Of a DNA stretch of 64,000 nt, positions 38,236 through 53,000 are shown piece after piece. The number at the start of each line of letters is the position of its first letter. Position 1 is the first letter of the stretch. Below the pieces are notes generated by a model. It made no database searches, had not been told where the DNA came from, and was given only the letters and a program-made list of their open reading frames with translations. Source of the stretch: Trichoplusia ni (lineage: Eukaryota; Arthropoda; Insecta; Lepidoptera; Noctuidae); the NCBI RefSeq assembly GCF_003590095.1, contig NC_039486.1, positions 744,001 through 808,000 on the forward strand, written 5' to 3'. A program made the translations under genes and the position numbers.

Positions 38236-41200
38236 ATGGAACAGGTGAGAGGTTATACCGATGCTTTATGATTAGAATTTTGAATGAAGTAGCATAAATC
38301 GAACATTGGTATCATTTTTAGGTGTATCAATTAAAAGAGAAGGGTAACCAGGCATTAGCTTGGGGTAAATTCGATGAAGCGGTGAAGTATTATACAAAGG
38401 CTATTGCCTTAGACCCGCAGAACCACGTTCTCTATAGCAACCGGTCGGCAGCGTACGCTAAAGACGAGAACTACACTGCAGCTTTAGCCGATGCTGACCA
38501 GACTATTACCCTGAACCCTACGTGGAGTAAAGGGTACTCTCGCAAGGGATCAGCTCTCGCATATTTAGGGCGGCATGAGGAAGCCATTGCAGCTTATGAA
38601 AAAGGTCTGGAACTGGAGCCCGGTAATGAACAGCTCGCCTCAGGACTGGCCGAGGTGAAGAAACAAGCTGCTGAACTGCAGGTCAAGACAGAACAGCTCT
38701 TTGAAAAGCTCAGAGAGCACCCTAAAACAAAGGAATGGATGAATGATCCGGAATATGTCAAAATGGTTGAAGTAAGTTAATAGGCAATTTATTCACAGAT
38801 ATCTTGTATTTTTATAAAGGGCTGATTCTGTATTTAGGTCACAATTATCACTGGGGTTAAAGTTTATAACCTTTTATACTTTGTGTATAAATTAACTCTT
38901 CATGATGAATACATTGAATATTCAGTGGGCCCAATTTATATGAAAATTCAATTAATTCTAAAACTAAATATATGACTCATCCTTTAATTTTACTTAAATC
39001 TAGATAATTCCTTTGTTAGCATGTGCACTTCGTTTGTATACCAGTTTTCTATGCCCAATACAAATCTGGTTAAAAGTTATTTCTTATGTAGTATGTTGCA
39101 TTGATTCCTGCATAACTAAAGATAAAGGAAATATTTCACAACAATTAAATACCACATGTTTTAGAAAATTAATTAATGAAAGCTTTTTAAAGGATTATTC
39201 AAAGCAAGGATTCCATAGTACATAAGTATAATTTAAAGTTGTAATGAGTAACCAGCCTAATGCAAATATGATTTTCAACAAACCCACAGAAACTTGCAAG
39301 AAATCCATTTGATGTATCTGTACAAAACCTAGTTACAAAAATGAAGGAGGAGAAAATCACTACCACAATTGGTATTATGTTTGGCTTGGACCTCAATGTC
39401 CCCATGGACGTGGACCAGCCAGCCCCTGAGAAGAAGGCAGAAGAACCACCAAAGAAGGAGGAACCAGAGAAACCCAAATATGAAGATCTCCCCCAAGACA
39501 GAAGACTAGCCCTACAGGAAAAAGACTTAGGTAACGATAGCTACAAAAAGAAGGACTTTGAGAATGCCCTCAAACACTATCAGAAGGCCAAGGAACATGA
39601 TCCCTCTGACATCACATTCTACACAAACATGGCTGCCGTGTACTTTGAGCAGAAGGAGTATGAGAAATGTATTAAGGAGTGTGAGAAGGCTATTGATGTG
39701 GGCCGAGAAAATAGAGCCGACTTTAAGTTAATAGCCAAGGCCTTCACTAGGATTGGTAAGTAACTTTTCTATTTGTTTTTTTTTTTGTTTAATTAAAGTA
39801 AAATGTCCTTATACTATGGGCGGCTTTAGTGCTATACACAACAATAATTTCTTCATTTAAACATTACTGATTTTAGCATCATAGCAAAGTAGTGCTTAAT
39901 TATTTGCATTTTCTGGTCTTGAAATAGACTGTGTGATATCAAATTTGCAGCACATTTTGTCTTATTTATTTTTGTGGTTTCTTATCTGTGGTCACTTGCC
40001 TAAGCTAATATAATTGATAATATACAATTTTGTACACATAGTTACATAGAGAGTTTTCTGTCTATCAAAATCAAAAACAGTCATTTTAGATCTACAGTTT
40101 TCTAAAAGCCTGCACAGAATCATTCTTTTTTGTCCTGTTGGCAGACTTTATTTCAGATATATTTTGCATATTTTATATTAATTAGTCACTAACTGATTCT
40201 TTGCATAACTAAACAGCAATGATCACTTATGATGCAAAATTGGCAATTGTTGAATTTGCCACACAAGACAACCCCATTACATCAACTTTGATATTAAAGA
40301 TCATTATATATATCCATAAAAACGTCACTGAATTTTCACCCTGCATATTTCCGAATCTTCTTGCTTCTGTTTTATTATCTGATTCTCAATCTGGTCCTGG
40401 AATGTTATTATCGATCCAAACCAAAATCGGGTAGCGGTACAGTGTTTAGCCGTTATAAGTTGTCGATCGCACGAATTCTCGCTACTGTTGGGTTCTAGAG
40501 TACCAACACTATCTCAATTTGCTTGAAACAGCACTCGAATCTCTCGGGTTAACAGTTACCTGCAAGTCATACTATTGTAGACACAATACACCTATCATGA
40601 GGCATTGACATGTTAGATAATATAACAGCAAGTTCAATGCCTTTAAATCAAAACTATTTTTATCTGTTCTTTGTGAAGAATAAATTTATTACAAGTTATT
40701 TATTACCCTGATAAGGGAGTACAATATTGAGGACAATCTATATTTAAGAAAAAGCATATCCTGTCTCCATGTTTTAAAATACAGTAATTGGATTTGTTAA
40801 GTTTTATTTTTTATATATTTGTCATAAGCCTGAGCAGGGCCAGGCTTGGGTAAGGTTACATGAATAAATTGCCGATTATTGAGTGTTTATTCATTCACGC
40901 AATCTTTTGCGATATTCTTTGTTATAAATGATTTTGAGGTTTTTTTTTTCCTTATCAGATAAATTCATTAAATTAAGTATTCCGTATTATTTGAATTCAG
41001 AGTAATTTTGTTTAATCAACTGTACATATTTTAAATAAACATACAATAATTCTTATTATGTTAAGTAAAAGCGGTAATATCTTTTTAATATTAAATTAAG
41101 CTTTAATTTGACATCACCTTATAATATAACTCTTAGATAGTTTGGTAGATGCTATGATTGACTGTTACTGTGCTGTTATCTTGATTCTACAAAATCACTA

Positions 41201-43233
41201 TCAAATTATCAATGGCCATTCAACCCAGATAAGGGAAGTAATTGCGGTGGAAAATAGGAAATATATTTACGCAACATCAACTTGGAACTTACTTATAATA
41301 GGGAAAAGGCCTTTAGGCCAAGTAGGAGCCTAGCTCCACTTAACTGTGCCGTAACGGTACCCCTTGCCTTTGTAACGTATATTGCAGGAGTAACCACAGG
41401 AATCGTCAGGAAATGTACACTTGTTTGTCATTATTCCTATTTTATGCAATAGGTAATGCAAATTATCATTTTAGGTTAACGTACACGCGTTTACCAAGCC
41501 CCTACCTAGAGTTATAACCTACGAATCGTTTTATGTGTGGTTTAGATTTCTATCTTTTAGCATTATCAGCTTTGGTTTGCGATCTTTTGACCTCTTGTAG
41601 AGTTTTATTCTTATAATACCCGCCTATATCCGTTTATTGCTGGGCACAGGCCTCTTCCCAGGTAGGGGCGGTTTAAGCATTGGTCGCTGCGGATTGACGA
41701 TTACAGATTCCAGTATTTGGAGCTTTTTTCTCCCACCACGATATTCGTATTCTCATATCCACTTATCTTCAGGCAACGCATACAAAAAGATGGAACAGTG
41801 GAAGCTAGCCAAAACATACTACGAGAAGTCAATGTCTGAACACCGCACACCGGAGATCAAGACTCTTCTCAGTGAGGTGGAGAAACAGATCGCCGAAGAA
41901 GAGAAGAAGGCTTACGTAGACCCCGTCAAGGCGGAGCAGGAGAAGGAGCTGGGCAATGATTACTTTAAGAAAGGTAGGCTAAATACTAAAAAAATTAACA
42001 TACATTGCTTAAGCAGGACTGGAAATTGTGGTACCATCATCAATAGTGATGAACAAGGAAAACTTACAATATTTGCTGACTGAAAACTACTAATCTGTTT
42101 GCAATTACAACTGTTAGTAACAGTGACCACATTCTGGATGTCTTTTTGTGCATGTCTTTTGAAAGTTTCCAAGTGTACGTGCACATTCCGTTTTTTTTAA
42201 CTAATCGACTATATCAATCTTTAACAATTGTCAGGTGACTACAGCACAGCGGTAAAGCACTACACGGAGGCCATCAAACGCAATCCCGACGACCCGAAGC
42301 TGTACTCCAACCGCGCGGCGTGCTACACCAAGCTGGCCGCCTTCGACCTCGGCCTCAAAGACTGCGACCAGTGCTGCAAGCTCGACCCTAAGTTCATCAA
42401 GGGATGGATTCGGAAGGGGAAAATTCTTCAGGTAATTTTCGTCATCCCTAATCGACTCCCAAACTGTTTTTTCTTGAGCTTTTCTAGTAAGAACGTCAGT
42501 CCGAGACAATCCATTTCATCACGCGAGTGTGTCCTCTGTTTTTACGAAGATTAGGAGCCTTTCTTAGCAGTGGGCACTAATTGGTTAAAAAAATATCTTT
42601 CTTTTAACTTCGATCTGATTATTTGTTTCTATTATTTATACAAACTCGTTTTGTGTTCCACAGGGCATGCAACAGCACTCGAAAGCGCTGACCGCTTACC
42701 AGAAGGCGCTGGAGCTGGACCCCAGCAATCAGGAGGCGCTCGAGGGATACCGCGCCTGCTCCACGCAGCTTAACTCCAACCCAGAGGAGGTGAGTCTAGC
42801 TAGATAATAAAGTTTATTTCTTATAGAGTAACTGTTTTTGTCCGCACCCGTGAGCGGCATTTATCGACGACCAGTAGTGATGGTCTTTTCTCTTTTTTTT
42901 AAAAGTTCGAAGTAACTGTATAACATTATATAAAGACCTAAAGTCAACGATCTATTTTCTAGATATTGTTGGAGGGGGGACCGACAAATATATATTGTCT
43001 TAATTGTGAAATACACATGGTTTTCACAAAACTAATGGTCTTTTCTTATACAGGTCCGCAAACGCGCCATGGCCGACCCAGAAGTGCAACAAATCTTGCG
43101 AGACCCAGCAATGCGCTGCATCCTGGAACAGATGCAGCAAGACCCTCAAGCCTTACAGGACCATCTTAAGAACCCAGATATCGCCGCTAAGATTCAGAAG
43201 CTGTTAGAATCTGGCCTTATCGCCATACACTAG
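38236..43233 (+). CDS. Stip1: Hop/STIP1: Hsp70-Hsp90 organising co-chaperone
   Basis: Exons are 38236-38244, 38322-38771, 39290-39755, 41773-41973, 42235-42431, 42664-42789 and 43054-43233. All junctions are GT-AG and in phase, giving 542 residues, close to the usual length of about 543. TPR1 covers about residues 4-115 ([20 protein letters not shown]). A DP domain follows at about 130-190 ([22 protein letters not shown]). After an acidic/Lys-rich linker come TPR2A and TPR2B at about 225-475 ([31 protein letters not shown]). The last DP domain is in the final exon ([20 protein letters not shown]). It bridges Hsp70 and Hsp90 in the cytosol so clients pass between them. The first coding exon holds only Met-Glu-Gln. 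Confidence 0.96.
41637..41730. repeat. Dispersed repeat fragment in Hop intron 3
   Basis: CTGGGCACAGGCCTCTTCCC followed by GGTCGCTGCGGATTGACGATTACAGA is a common lepidopteran LINE-like sequence. Inverted relatives (GCTTTTGCCCAGCAGTGGGAT and GAGGTCTGTGCCCAGCAGT) occur at 52440-52470 and 54000-54030. It ends about 40 bases before the exon 4 acceptor. Confidence 0.55.
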
Positions 43234-46200
43234 CTTACGAATGCCTCGTCTAGCGATTAGTGGTATATCAATAATAAGTATCCGAATCGAGTAGGAAAAC
43301 TACGATTTTAGTAGTTTTATCTCGTTGCTGGCAACGTCTCCAATCGTACGTGCGAGTAAAGACAATGTGTCACCATATAAGTTATCTATGAACTCTGAAG
43401 TCAACACGATCCCAGCTGCACTTAATTAGTTTTTCTAATCGATTCAGCTGCAAGTGTAGTCTCCCCTATCTCAGATACTTTTAAATGGAGATTGAGTAAC
43501 TGATGAAAGCATTTTCGCCTACCAAATGTTGAAAGGAACTTAATTAGGAATTTAAAAGTCATCGCTTTTTTACTGTGATTTTACTCGATAACTGTTATGC
43601 TTGTCTCAAATTGTAGGCTTGTGGACCATTCCAAAGTATGCTTTTACAGTAAGATTGTTGCAGTTTGGCCTTTTTTTGGTTCTAGGTTTTATTTAGCATA
43701 CCTACTTAATTTGAAGAATATATTTATGCAGATATACTGCCTGAAAGAAGGATTTACATTAATAGCAATTTTTGTAATTTATTCAATAAAGAAGTATGTA
43801 GGCATTATGGTGTTTTCTTTATATTTCCTTTATTACATATTCGTCCAGCTGTGGGCAAATATGGGCTGATGATGATGATGATGATTTCCTTTACCATAAT
43901 ACAAGGTGTATTATGGAAATGAAAAGAAACTTCGGCATAACCGCGCGCATCAGCCCACTGACGAGTATTAATGCCAAAGTGCTAAGTCTGTCATTAAAGT
44001 GTGCCCAAGATAATCACCGCAACAGCTTGGTTTGCAGCTTCTATTTAGATTAATGGTAAGGTAAATAGCGAAACTTTTAAATCTACTAAGATAAACAAGA
44101 GTTTCCCTTGCATCCGAAAACCTCAGGCCATAAATTATCAAAATATACAAGGTGTGTGAGCTATACTGTCGTATGCTCAGACGTACCTTAAGTTTTGACA
44201 TGCTGGCCCGAAAGTGAGCGAAGGTCTAAGATAAAAATCGATTGAAATTTACCGTACCAGAAATAAAAAGACCACCCTCAACATATTTGACTACCAAGAG
44301 GAACTTAATGACGCAAGGTACCAAACACATAGAACTCGTATTTACAGCCGACTTAGAATATAATAATATGGTTATTTACAACAGACTCGTTAATTTAAAC
44401 TAAAATTAGTCTTTGTAGACAGATTTTTAGATGTGATGAATCGATTTTAATGTTCTTTTATCTTTACAAAGCCGCAGATCTTGTGAGCATTATCCGCTAT
44501 ATCCACAGGCTATATTTTATCCTGCCTTAGAATTACCTTAAAAATATCAATACTTTTTTAAAGTAAAAATTTGTCTGCTTGCTGTCCACACTGAAGATTA
44601 AAGTCAAATCGTTCATATGATTTTGACAGTGACAACTGTCTATTTATTTTTAAATTGTCATTTTGTCAGAAGTTAAAAACATTCCAGTGTAGGAGGACGT
44701 GAATTTGTTTAATTATTTATTACGTTTTATAATTAAATTAAATGCTATTGTGGGGTTTCGAACAAATCATTAAAATGTGTAGAAGTGGTGTACATACTTT
44801 ATATTGTATATAAGTGATAGCATTAAAGAATACACATTCATTATCGTAATTGGATAAGTGCTTTGTGAAGTATTATTTTACAAAAACAAATATTACAAAA
44901 ACGTAAGTAAAGTCCTGGATACTTATACTACTTTAGAGTCACAACTTATTGACAATTTTTTTTTAAATAATAATAAAAAAGCATTAGTAACAAATCCTGA
45001 ATGCTTGTTTAAAAAAATTACCAACTTTTTAAAATACGAACAATGATAAACATTAAACTATCATTATTATTCTCACATAGCGTATGTATTTTATAAGAAT
45101 TAAAAGCACAAGCTAATTGACAATATTCTCTTTGTAAGTATTTAATAACAAAACTTTGTTTAGCTTTAACATTTTATCGTTTTTATCTAATGACCCACTT
45201 CATTTGCTAATGTCACACAAACACATTACTCATGTCCATACATAATTATATATTGTTTTGCGATTTATTTAAAACTGAAAGTTATATTATAAATGTTGAG
45301 TAGGTCTAGGTCAGATTTGTGTGAAAAGTCATTTGTCTTGTAATTACTAACTTATGGTGAGAATTTCTTGAGGCGAATTTTTGTTCTTATTTTTATATTA
45401 CAATGTGTATAAGTAGTCTTCAGTATGAGATTGAATTGTGTAAACATAAGGCCAAAATTAAACCTTTTTTTGTCCCACTAAACTAAAAGGTGAAAATCCA
45501 AACTTAACAAACATTTCAGCAATGGCAATGGCTTAGCTGTTACAGATTGAAAAAAAAATCAATCTTCCATTTGATACAAAGTCCAACAAAACTAGACATT
45601 GTTGGAACTAAAACTAAAAATAGTACTCATAAGTGTGTCTTGATAGGTATGAAGGTAGATAATGACAATTTATTGAAAAATGAATCATGAGAACATCTTT
45701 GCCTATACATCACTGACATTTGAACAATAAAACATAATTTTATAGCAATGTTTCTTCATAATAAACTATTGTTTTCAAATTTTTAATTAATGTCTGCATC
45801 TATTATTATAAGTCACCTTTTTACTGCATGCTGTTGTTTTTGTTTCTATTGTAATTAACTTTGAATTGTTCCTAATTATTGGTCTAAGTCATTCATTTAT
45901 GTAATGTTGCTTATATGTAGAATAGTGTAGTACACAAGGCTGCATAAGTGCATATGTATTAAACAGTGTTAATATTACTGTACATGTGTCAATGAATGAT
46001 CTTGGTAAAATTCTTTTCATCTTAACATGCTACATCTTTTTGAAGTTATACTGAAATAAAATTTTCTTATGTCAACCATCCTTTGATCTTTAAGCAAAAG
46101 AGCCAAACAAAAAGTAACACCCCATGCATAAAATCAGTGTTAGTATTCACAAGTTATAGTGACTTAAAGCACACTTGATTACTGAAATTATAACATTCCC

Positions 46201-48633
46201 TTTTCTGGGGAATTGTGAAAAATTTTATAGATTCGTTATAAAAAATTCCAATAATGAAAGCGTAAAAAAGTAATGGATTATGGCAGGCCTAACATTTATC
46301 TATAATAAATAATTAATAATCCAAGATATTGCGTGCATGCAAATAAAATTATGCCTAAATTTTTAATCACATACTTATATTAATATATCATTTAAGCAAT
46401 TCAGATAAAATACTGTTTAAGTCTTGTACTTACATGCGGACGTATGTAATACTAATTATCTACTAATATAATCTAAATCAGTTTTACTGAGATTAATTCA
46501 AATGTTCGGATTAGAAGCGAATTAATGTATTAGAATTAGTTAGAAATGATGTTTATGTTGAAAATGATTGGTAATTGACTTTGTTCTGGTTATATCTTGA
46601 GTACATTACTCATAATCTTCATATGTCCTTATGTATTAGATGATATGTATGCCCCTAAATATGTCTTTTAAAAAATCCCAAATTTATTCATTATCTGTTT
46701 ATGAATAGGTAAGTTACACTTCTCTCTGCCCTTGTTCCATATTATATGAGGTCAGTTCTAAAAGTTTATCTATATAGGAACATGCTTCATTTATCTGTCA
46801 AATATTTTTTTTGGTCTCTATTTTTATCAATAATTTTTCTCGCGAAAATAGACAAATATATTTCTAAAAAAAACAAAATACTGGTTTCATTATTACGTAG
46901 GTACTAGATAAAATTGCAAATTCTTTAACTTTATCTTTGAAAAATCAAGTCCATAAAACTGAATCCTAAAGTCATAAAAAGAAGTTTAATACGCAATCAC
47001 AAAATACTATAGTAAAAAATGCCTATTACAGTACATTTTTTATAAGTAGGCATTACTGATAATGTACAAAAAATACGAATTAAAAGTTTAAAAATATTGT
47101 ATTGGCCACCTTCTCTGTAATTCTAATTTTGTTCATGAACCTTTGTTTCTAACTGTAGGTGGGTCATAATGATCGCAAGATCTTTTCAGTTTGGTAGTAC
47201 TAGGTCAAAAACTGGAACTAACAAAACTAGAACACAGATAAAGAACGAAGATGTACAAAAATTTCGTGTCATAAAGATTGTTATTGAATTCCTCTATATA
47301 TTTGTTTTCATAGAGAAATTGTTGTCTGTCGCGTCCCTTTTCAGGAATAACTTACATGACAGAACAACGTCTGGCGGGTTAGCTACTAGCTAGTAGGGAT
47401 CGTCCATGCCTGATCTATACAGCAAGGGTGGATGCCCTATCACATCTTAGCCAAAACTTTTTGATAAGGCCTCTTCTTGTACGTCTGTAAAAAGGCCCGG
47501 ACCTTTCTTCTCTGCGCATGAAATTGTGCCATAAATTAATTATAGATACAATAAGTATTTACAGGTACCTATTTCCCTACCAAGTAGTGTGCAAGGCCTA
47601 TATAAGAAATGACTAGGACCCTGTGCACCTTGGCTACGTTAAGATTTCTACTACAACACTGTTTGTGATGCATGACCTAACAGAATGTCTTCTAACTTGT
47701 AAGGAGTAGGTATTTAGTAGTGTCACATACCTACTCGCTAAGATGTTGATTCTTGATTCTTGTTTAAAACTTTACGATATCTGCAATATTGCGTTCGTAG
47801 AGTTAATAAAGAAAGGTCAACCTCTTTCAGAATGAAAAAAATATCCTGAATGAATAATTTACCTCCCAGAAATACGGCAGTTAAAAAAAGATGCAATAAA
47901 GTACCTCCTCCTATTTTAAACTTACGCACGCCAAACGTTCCTTCTTCTTGTTTAACTCCTTTTGTAACCCTTGCCATTTAATGCCATACGATAATACACC
48001 TTGTTGCAAGTGAGTAAGATGAGTATCTGCGTTCAGCCTTTGAAATTGTGAACCCTAATGTACGAGTCAGGTCACCAGACTAGGACCGTAGATAATCCTA
48101 GTCTAGGTTTCGGTTATGTGCAGGTACCTAATGTTCGTGCAAATAACCCCGTATCTACGAAATGATTGGTATGATAAGATACCGTATCGATATAGGAAAA
48201 TAATACAAAATGTTTTCGTCATTTCATAGTAATTAATATGGAAGTGATCGTAATATGTTATGATTTTTTAATTTTTGAACTGAATCCACAAAGGTTTTAT
48301 TTCTCAAATCGGCAGGTTTCTTTTTTGGTCTTTGTGAGAAGTCAAAAAAGTTGTTAAACTCAACTCAAACTCTAACACAATTTAATCATACGATTGCCAC
48401 ACTTCATCAGTTCCAAACAAACCTTTATGCGCTTTTTTTCGTAAACTTTTTTCTCCTATTGCATCGCTTTTGCTAATGTCCCAACGAAAATATTAATGTG
48501 TGCATTTACCTAGGTAGTCCTCGTCAGAAAATTAAACCTAAAGCCCTAAAGCACATGAAAACTGATCCAACCACCGATAATATCTCCAGCCTTATATTTT
48601 TTTTTCACAGGTAATAATTAAACACAATTTACA
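43234..48633. other. Intergenic region between Hop and the CD36-like gene
   Basis: This is AT-rich DNA with no recognisable gene. AATAAA at about 43784 could end the Hop transcript. A short GATGATGATG run is at 43868-43884. Sequence at 47380-47520 looks repeat-like (GGCGGGTTAGCTACTAGCTAG...CACATCTTAGCCAAAA). Open frames are short and domain-free. Confidence 0.5.
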
Positions 48634-50051
48634 ATGGTGTCGCCAAACGTGAAAAGCGGTGTTCTGATGGGATGTGGCTCCGTCACCGTCGTGCTCGGTG
48701 CAATTATGGCCATATTCTGGCCACTGATCTTCTCAACACAGCTGCAAAAGGTGAGCATTTTTTTGAAACAATTTGACTTAATATTAATGAATTTGTACGT
48801 CTACATTATTATTCTGATCAGGTCTATGGCAAAACTTGTCGGCCGAAAAAAAATCTAATAGACGGACATAAACAGTAGCGTGTATGAGATCACTCTTAGG
48901 ACTACTTAGTGTATTAATAATGGCCTAGGGAACATGATTGTCAGTGTGACATGGTAAACCGTGAAAAATTTGATAAATAAATTAAAAAATATTTTAATAA
49001 TGTCACAGATGTGAATTTATGTTCCTATATGTAAAATTATTTGATACTTTACCACTAGAGTCTTGGGTTCACGCGACGATTGAAAACAAAAAAAAAAAAC
49101 CCACCCCTGATCACATCCGCACTTCAGACAAGAATTGGACAAAATCTTCTATATCTCTTAACATGTCTGTCCTTAGGTAGATTATTCCCCATGATTCATT
49201 TCTCATGTGAAGTCATGTGTCCAAAAATCCATCAATTGTCTGGTTAATATTTGACTTGTTCATCATCTGCATATAATATGGCCATAATAATCAAATACAA
49301 ACGAAAATGTAGCCCAGAAACAGTAATCCCTTGCAGCCGATAGATAAATTCTTGGACGGATAGTATTAAATTAACTAATTATGTGATAAATGTTTTTATT
49401 GATAATGTTAATTAGTCATATGAGTAGGTAGGAACGTCATTAAGTAGGAGTATATACTCCTGAGTATGTGTGCTTGCATTGTAGTAGTACTTCTATCCAG
49501 ATCGTAGTTTTTATCCATGTTTTTCTTCTATTGTGAACATTGTTTTATAAGTACATACTTTACTATTTTTCTCTTAATAATACATAGGATCAGTCTCAAT
49601 TTTCCCCTTCACACGCTAAAAATACTGTCGATTATGTCATCAATATTCTACTTCAGTGCACTTTAATTGCACTCGACTGTATTTGCAGACATTCCCCACA
49701 ACTTTAAGACGGCTCCTATTTCGATCAAAAATTTACAAGAAAAATCGCACATAAGTCACCTTTACGAGAAAAAAACTTAATAGAAATGGCTAAATCCTTT
49801 TGGGAGCGCTGATGCCGCAGGCAGACAAATAGACACGTCAAACTCCCTCACGTAAAAGCATTGCAATCATTTGACATGGTAGTTGTAGGCAATTTCCTGC
49901 GCGCCTATGACGTACATACTGTAATTTAGATAAATGATCAGTCAGATCAGTTATTGCTAACGTTTTGAGATAGCTAACTACAAATACAGGTAAACCCCAG
50001 CTCGCTGATAACAATACATGTCATATGCAAATGGGAAATATTACATTAAAA

Positions 50052-50084
<33 letters not shown>

Positions 50085-53000
50085 TATATAACGAAAAGAA
50101 AATAGTGGCAGAATTCTGCTGGGTCTGAGAATAAAACAAATCCTTACCTCATAATATCTATTGTTTTTTTTATAATTGGAAACTGTCTCCCAAATATGCC
50201 TTTTTATTCCAGTGGCTATTGATGCGCAATAGTCAATCCTCAATCACGTTATTGTATTATCAATGAGCTACACCTTACACTTTACTAGAAAAGTAAATAC
50301 AACGTATCCAAAAACAATAGCATTAAAGATAACAGCTTTAATGATGAAGAAGACCAATCTCCAAAAAAAAACATTTTGTTTCAGATGATGGTCGTCTCAA
50401 AAGACTCAATGTCGTTCGAGATTTGGCGGGAGACGCCCATACCCATGTACTTGGAGTTCCACTTCTTCAACATCACGAATGTTAACGAGCTGCTGGCTGG
50501 CAAGCGGGAACCTATTAAGGTCGTGGAGATGGGACCATACGTGTACCGAGAGTCACATGCCAAGGTAAGTTGTATGACGTATTAGATATTTAATGATCCG
50601 TAATCTTAAAGTCCTTTGCTATGGTTTTGTTAAAAATGGTCCGCTTCTCCAAGAACACTCCATGGTCTCTGAGCAAAAATCTTGCTATACTTACGATGGG
50701 TTGCGTCTTTATTTTTTCCCCTTTACATGCAACTTTGACTGAAGTCAATGAAATCATAAATTCTTAGTGAGAACCGTTATACTCAAGTTAGGTAATACTC
50801 TAAATTATTAGGAATCGTTGAAAGATGGTCAACGGATCCTAAGTGCTTTAAATGGGGTAATCGAACAATGTAATAAGTCAGAATGATTCATACTTCCTCA
50901 TGAGCAAACGACCCCACCAAACGTCGGCTTATGATTATGTACCTACTCCGGTAAGGTCCGAAACTAGTCGGGCCGAAAAATGAACTACGAGTAAACTGTT
51001 TTATCATTTAAGTATTACTTAACAAGTTCTCACCAGCACGCTCTCTCATCTCGCTGTCTAGACATCAGAAAAAGATCTTCACCTTTGTCTCGTTTAGTTC
51101 TATTATTTCCAACTCGAGCAGTAGTTACTACAATAGCGTTCACGTAACATCCTATGCATGTTATTAGTAGTTACCAGTGCGCGACGCCACCTGTAAACAT
51201 TACGTCACTGAACAACACATTTTGCGCCTTTCCTCTGCTTACAATAATATTGTGTTAGGTAGACGCTGAAGAATACCTTTTGGTATAGTTGATGTAAGAA
51301 TCGATGTTATTATAAGAATGAAATGGAATAAATTATATGGAAACAGACTTTCCAGCACAGGAACATAATTAACTTTATTGCATTATTGGGCTTATTAGCT
51401 ACTTTTTTTGGTTGAACAGTTTTCGTTCCCCTCCTCTGCCCATCGAAGGATGATAAGTATGCTTAAATATTTCTCAGATCGGATCCATTTTTAGTTTTAC
51501 ATTCTTACGATACATTTCTGAGATTATAAGCACCAATCAAAGTCGTACAAAAGCAAGTGACTCAGATTCCAATATTCTTGACACAATCGTAAATGCACAA
51601 GTACATCATGTTGTTATGGAAGAAAGCCTAAAACCAAAGATTAACAAACATACCTACCTACTTAAAGCTTCCGAAGTATAAGCTGATTAACGAAAGGATT
51701 ATAATTAATAATTGATAAATGAGGTTTGCATAAATGACAATTCAGAAGACGAGGAAATTTCCCTGAATGTTATCTCATACATACCTAACCTAATAAAAAG
51801 TTGTTCAGAATAAGTTTGGATTCCGAAAACTTTTTTGTCGCGATAACGATATTCACGCGAAAGGAACGGCGTTATTCTTAGATAAGAGGTTAGCCACTTC
51901 TGATAGTTATTCTTAAACATGTGCTTTAATGTCAGCTCATGATTAAATCTGAAATTATACCTATAGCAGCAGATGATAATATTGTGAACTTTAACTATAC
52001 CTACAGATCATCATCATCAGCCGTAAATAACCCTACTACCTACTGCTTTTGCAATTTGTTACCGAACACGGCACGTTCCATGGCTCTCCACTTAAATCCA
52101 ATTGTGTATAGTCTTTTTGGTTTAAGTATCGGACACCTACAAATAGCTATGAATAAATAATAACATTTTTTAGCGTCCAAATTAGTATAGTCTGATTAAG
52201 CAGCAAAAGCCATCTTTAAGGCTTACAGAGTCCAAAAATATATTATGTTCAGCATAAGAACGTCACGATGAATGTTTAATTCTGACTATCAGTTTATCAA
52301 CTTATCAGCTGCTAATACTGACAGCTATCTCATAACAGTTTCATAAATAATAATTGCCAAGCAAGAATGTAAGGCGTGAACCAAGGGTGATAGAAACGTG
52401 GATTCGACATTTGGGAATATACTGGTCATGATGGAAGAGAAAGGGCTTTTGCCCAGCAGTGGGATATAAAACAGGCAACACAAAGAACAGCTCAATACTC
52501 GGCATAGCGCATTTTCTCCCTTTACCCAAACAGATCAGGCTCCATTTAAGTGGCTAAACAAAAACGGCTGAACTAAGTAAAAGAACAATTAATATATACG
52601 GAAAATGACGAAGAAATCTTATCAAAAATAACCTATCTCAACTTCAAAAGATTATGGAAATAAAACCCAGGAATGTAATTGGTATTATAAAAATTATTGA
52701 TAATGAACAAGCGATATAGGTGATAATAGTTATAATATTCTAAATGGATCTAGAATCAACAATAGTAGTGCTTTATCTAAATATGCTGTATATGACGAAG
52801 CTATTGGGAAGGTCGTATGACATAAGAGTATGACGATTACATTGTGCGTAAGATTTGCCAATTCTATTGATTTGGAGAATGTTTATTTATTCTAATGCCG
52901 AAGATGTCCTTTCTTGTGAAAAAATAAAAGATATTTAATTAAATTCAGAAACGATAGTGTTATTTATTTTTAGGCATTAAATACAAATACTGAAGACTAT

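Noticed and set aside
47380..47520. Stretch whose minus strand contains TTTTGGCTAAGAT, resembling the 5' part of U2 snRNA
   Set aside because: Only about 13 bases match. The rest of U2, including the branch-recognition and Sm regions, is absent. It is probably a repeat or chance.
47738..47977. Minus-strand 79-codon frame with an ATG and an internal GTAAGT that could be a first exon
   Set aside because: No recognisable protein and no downstream exon could be joined, so it is unsupported.
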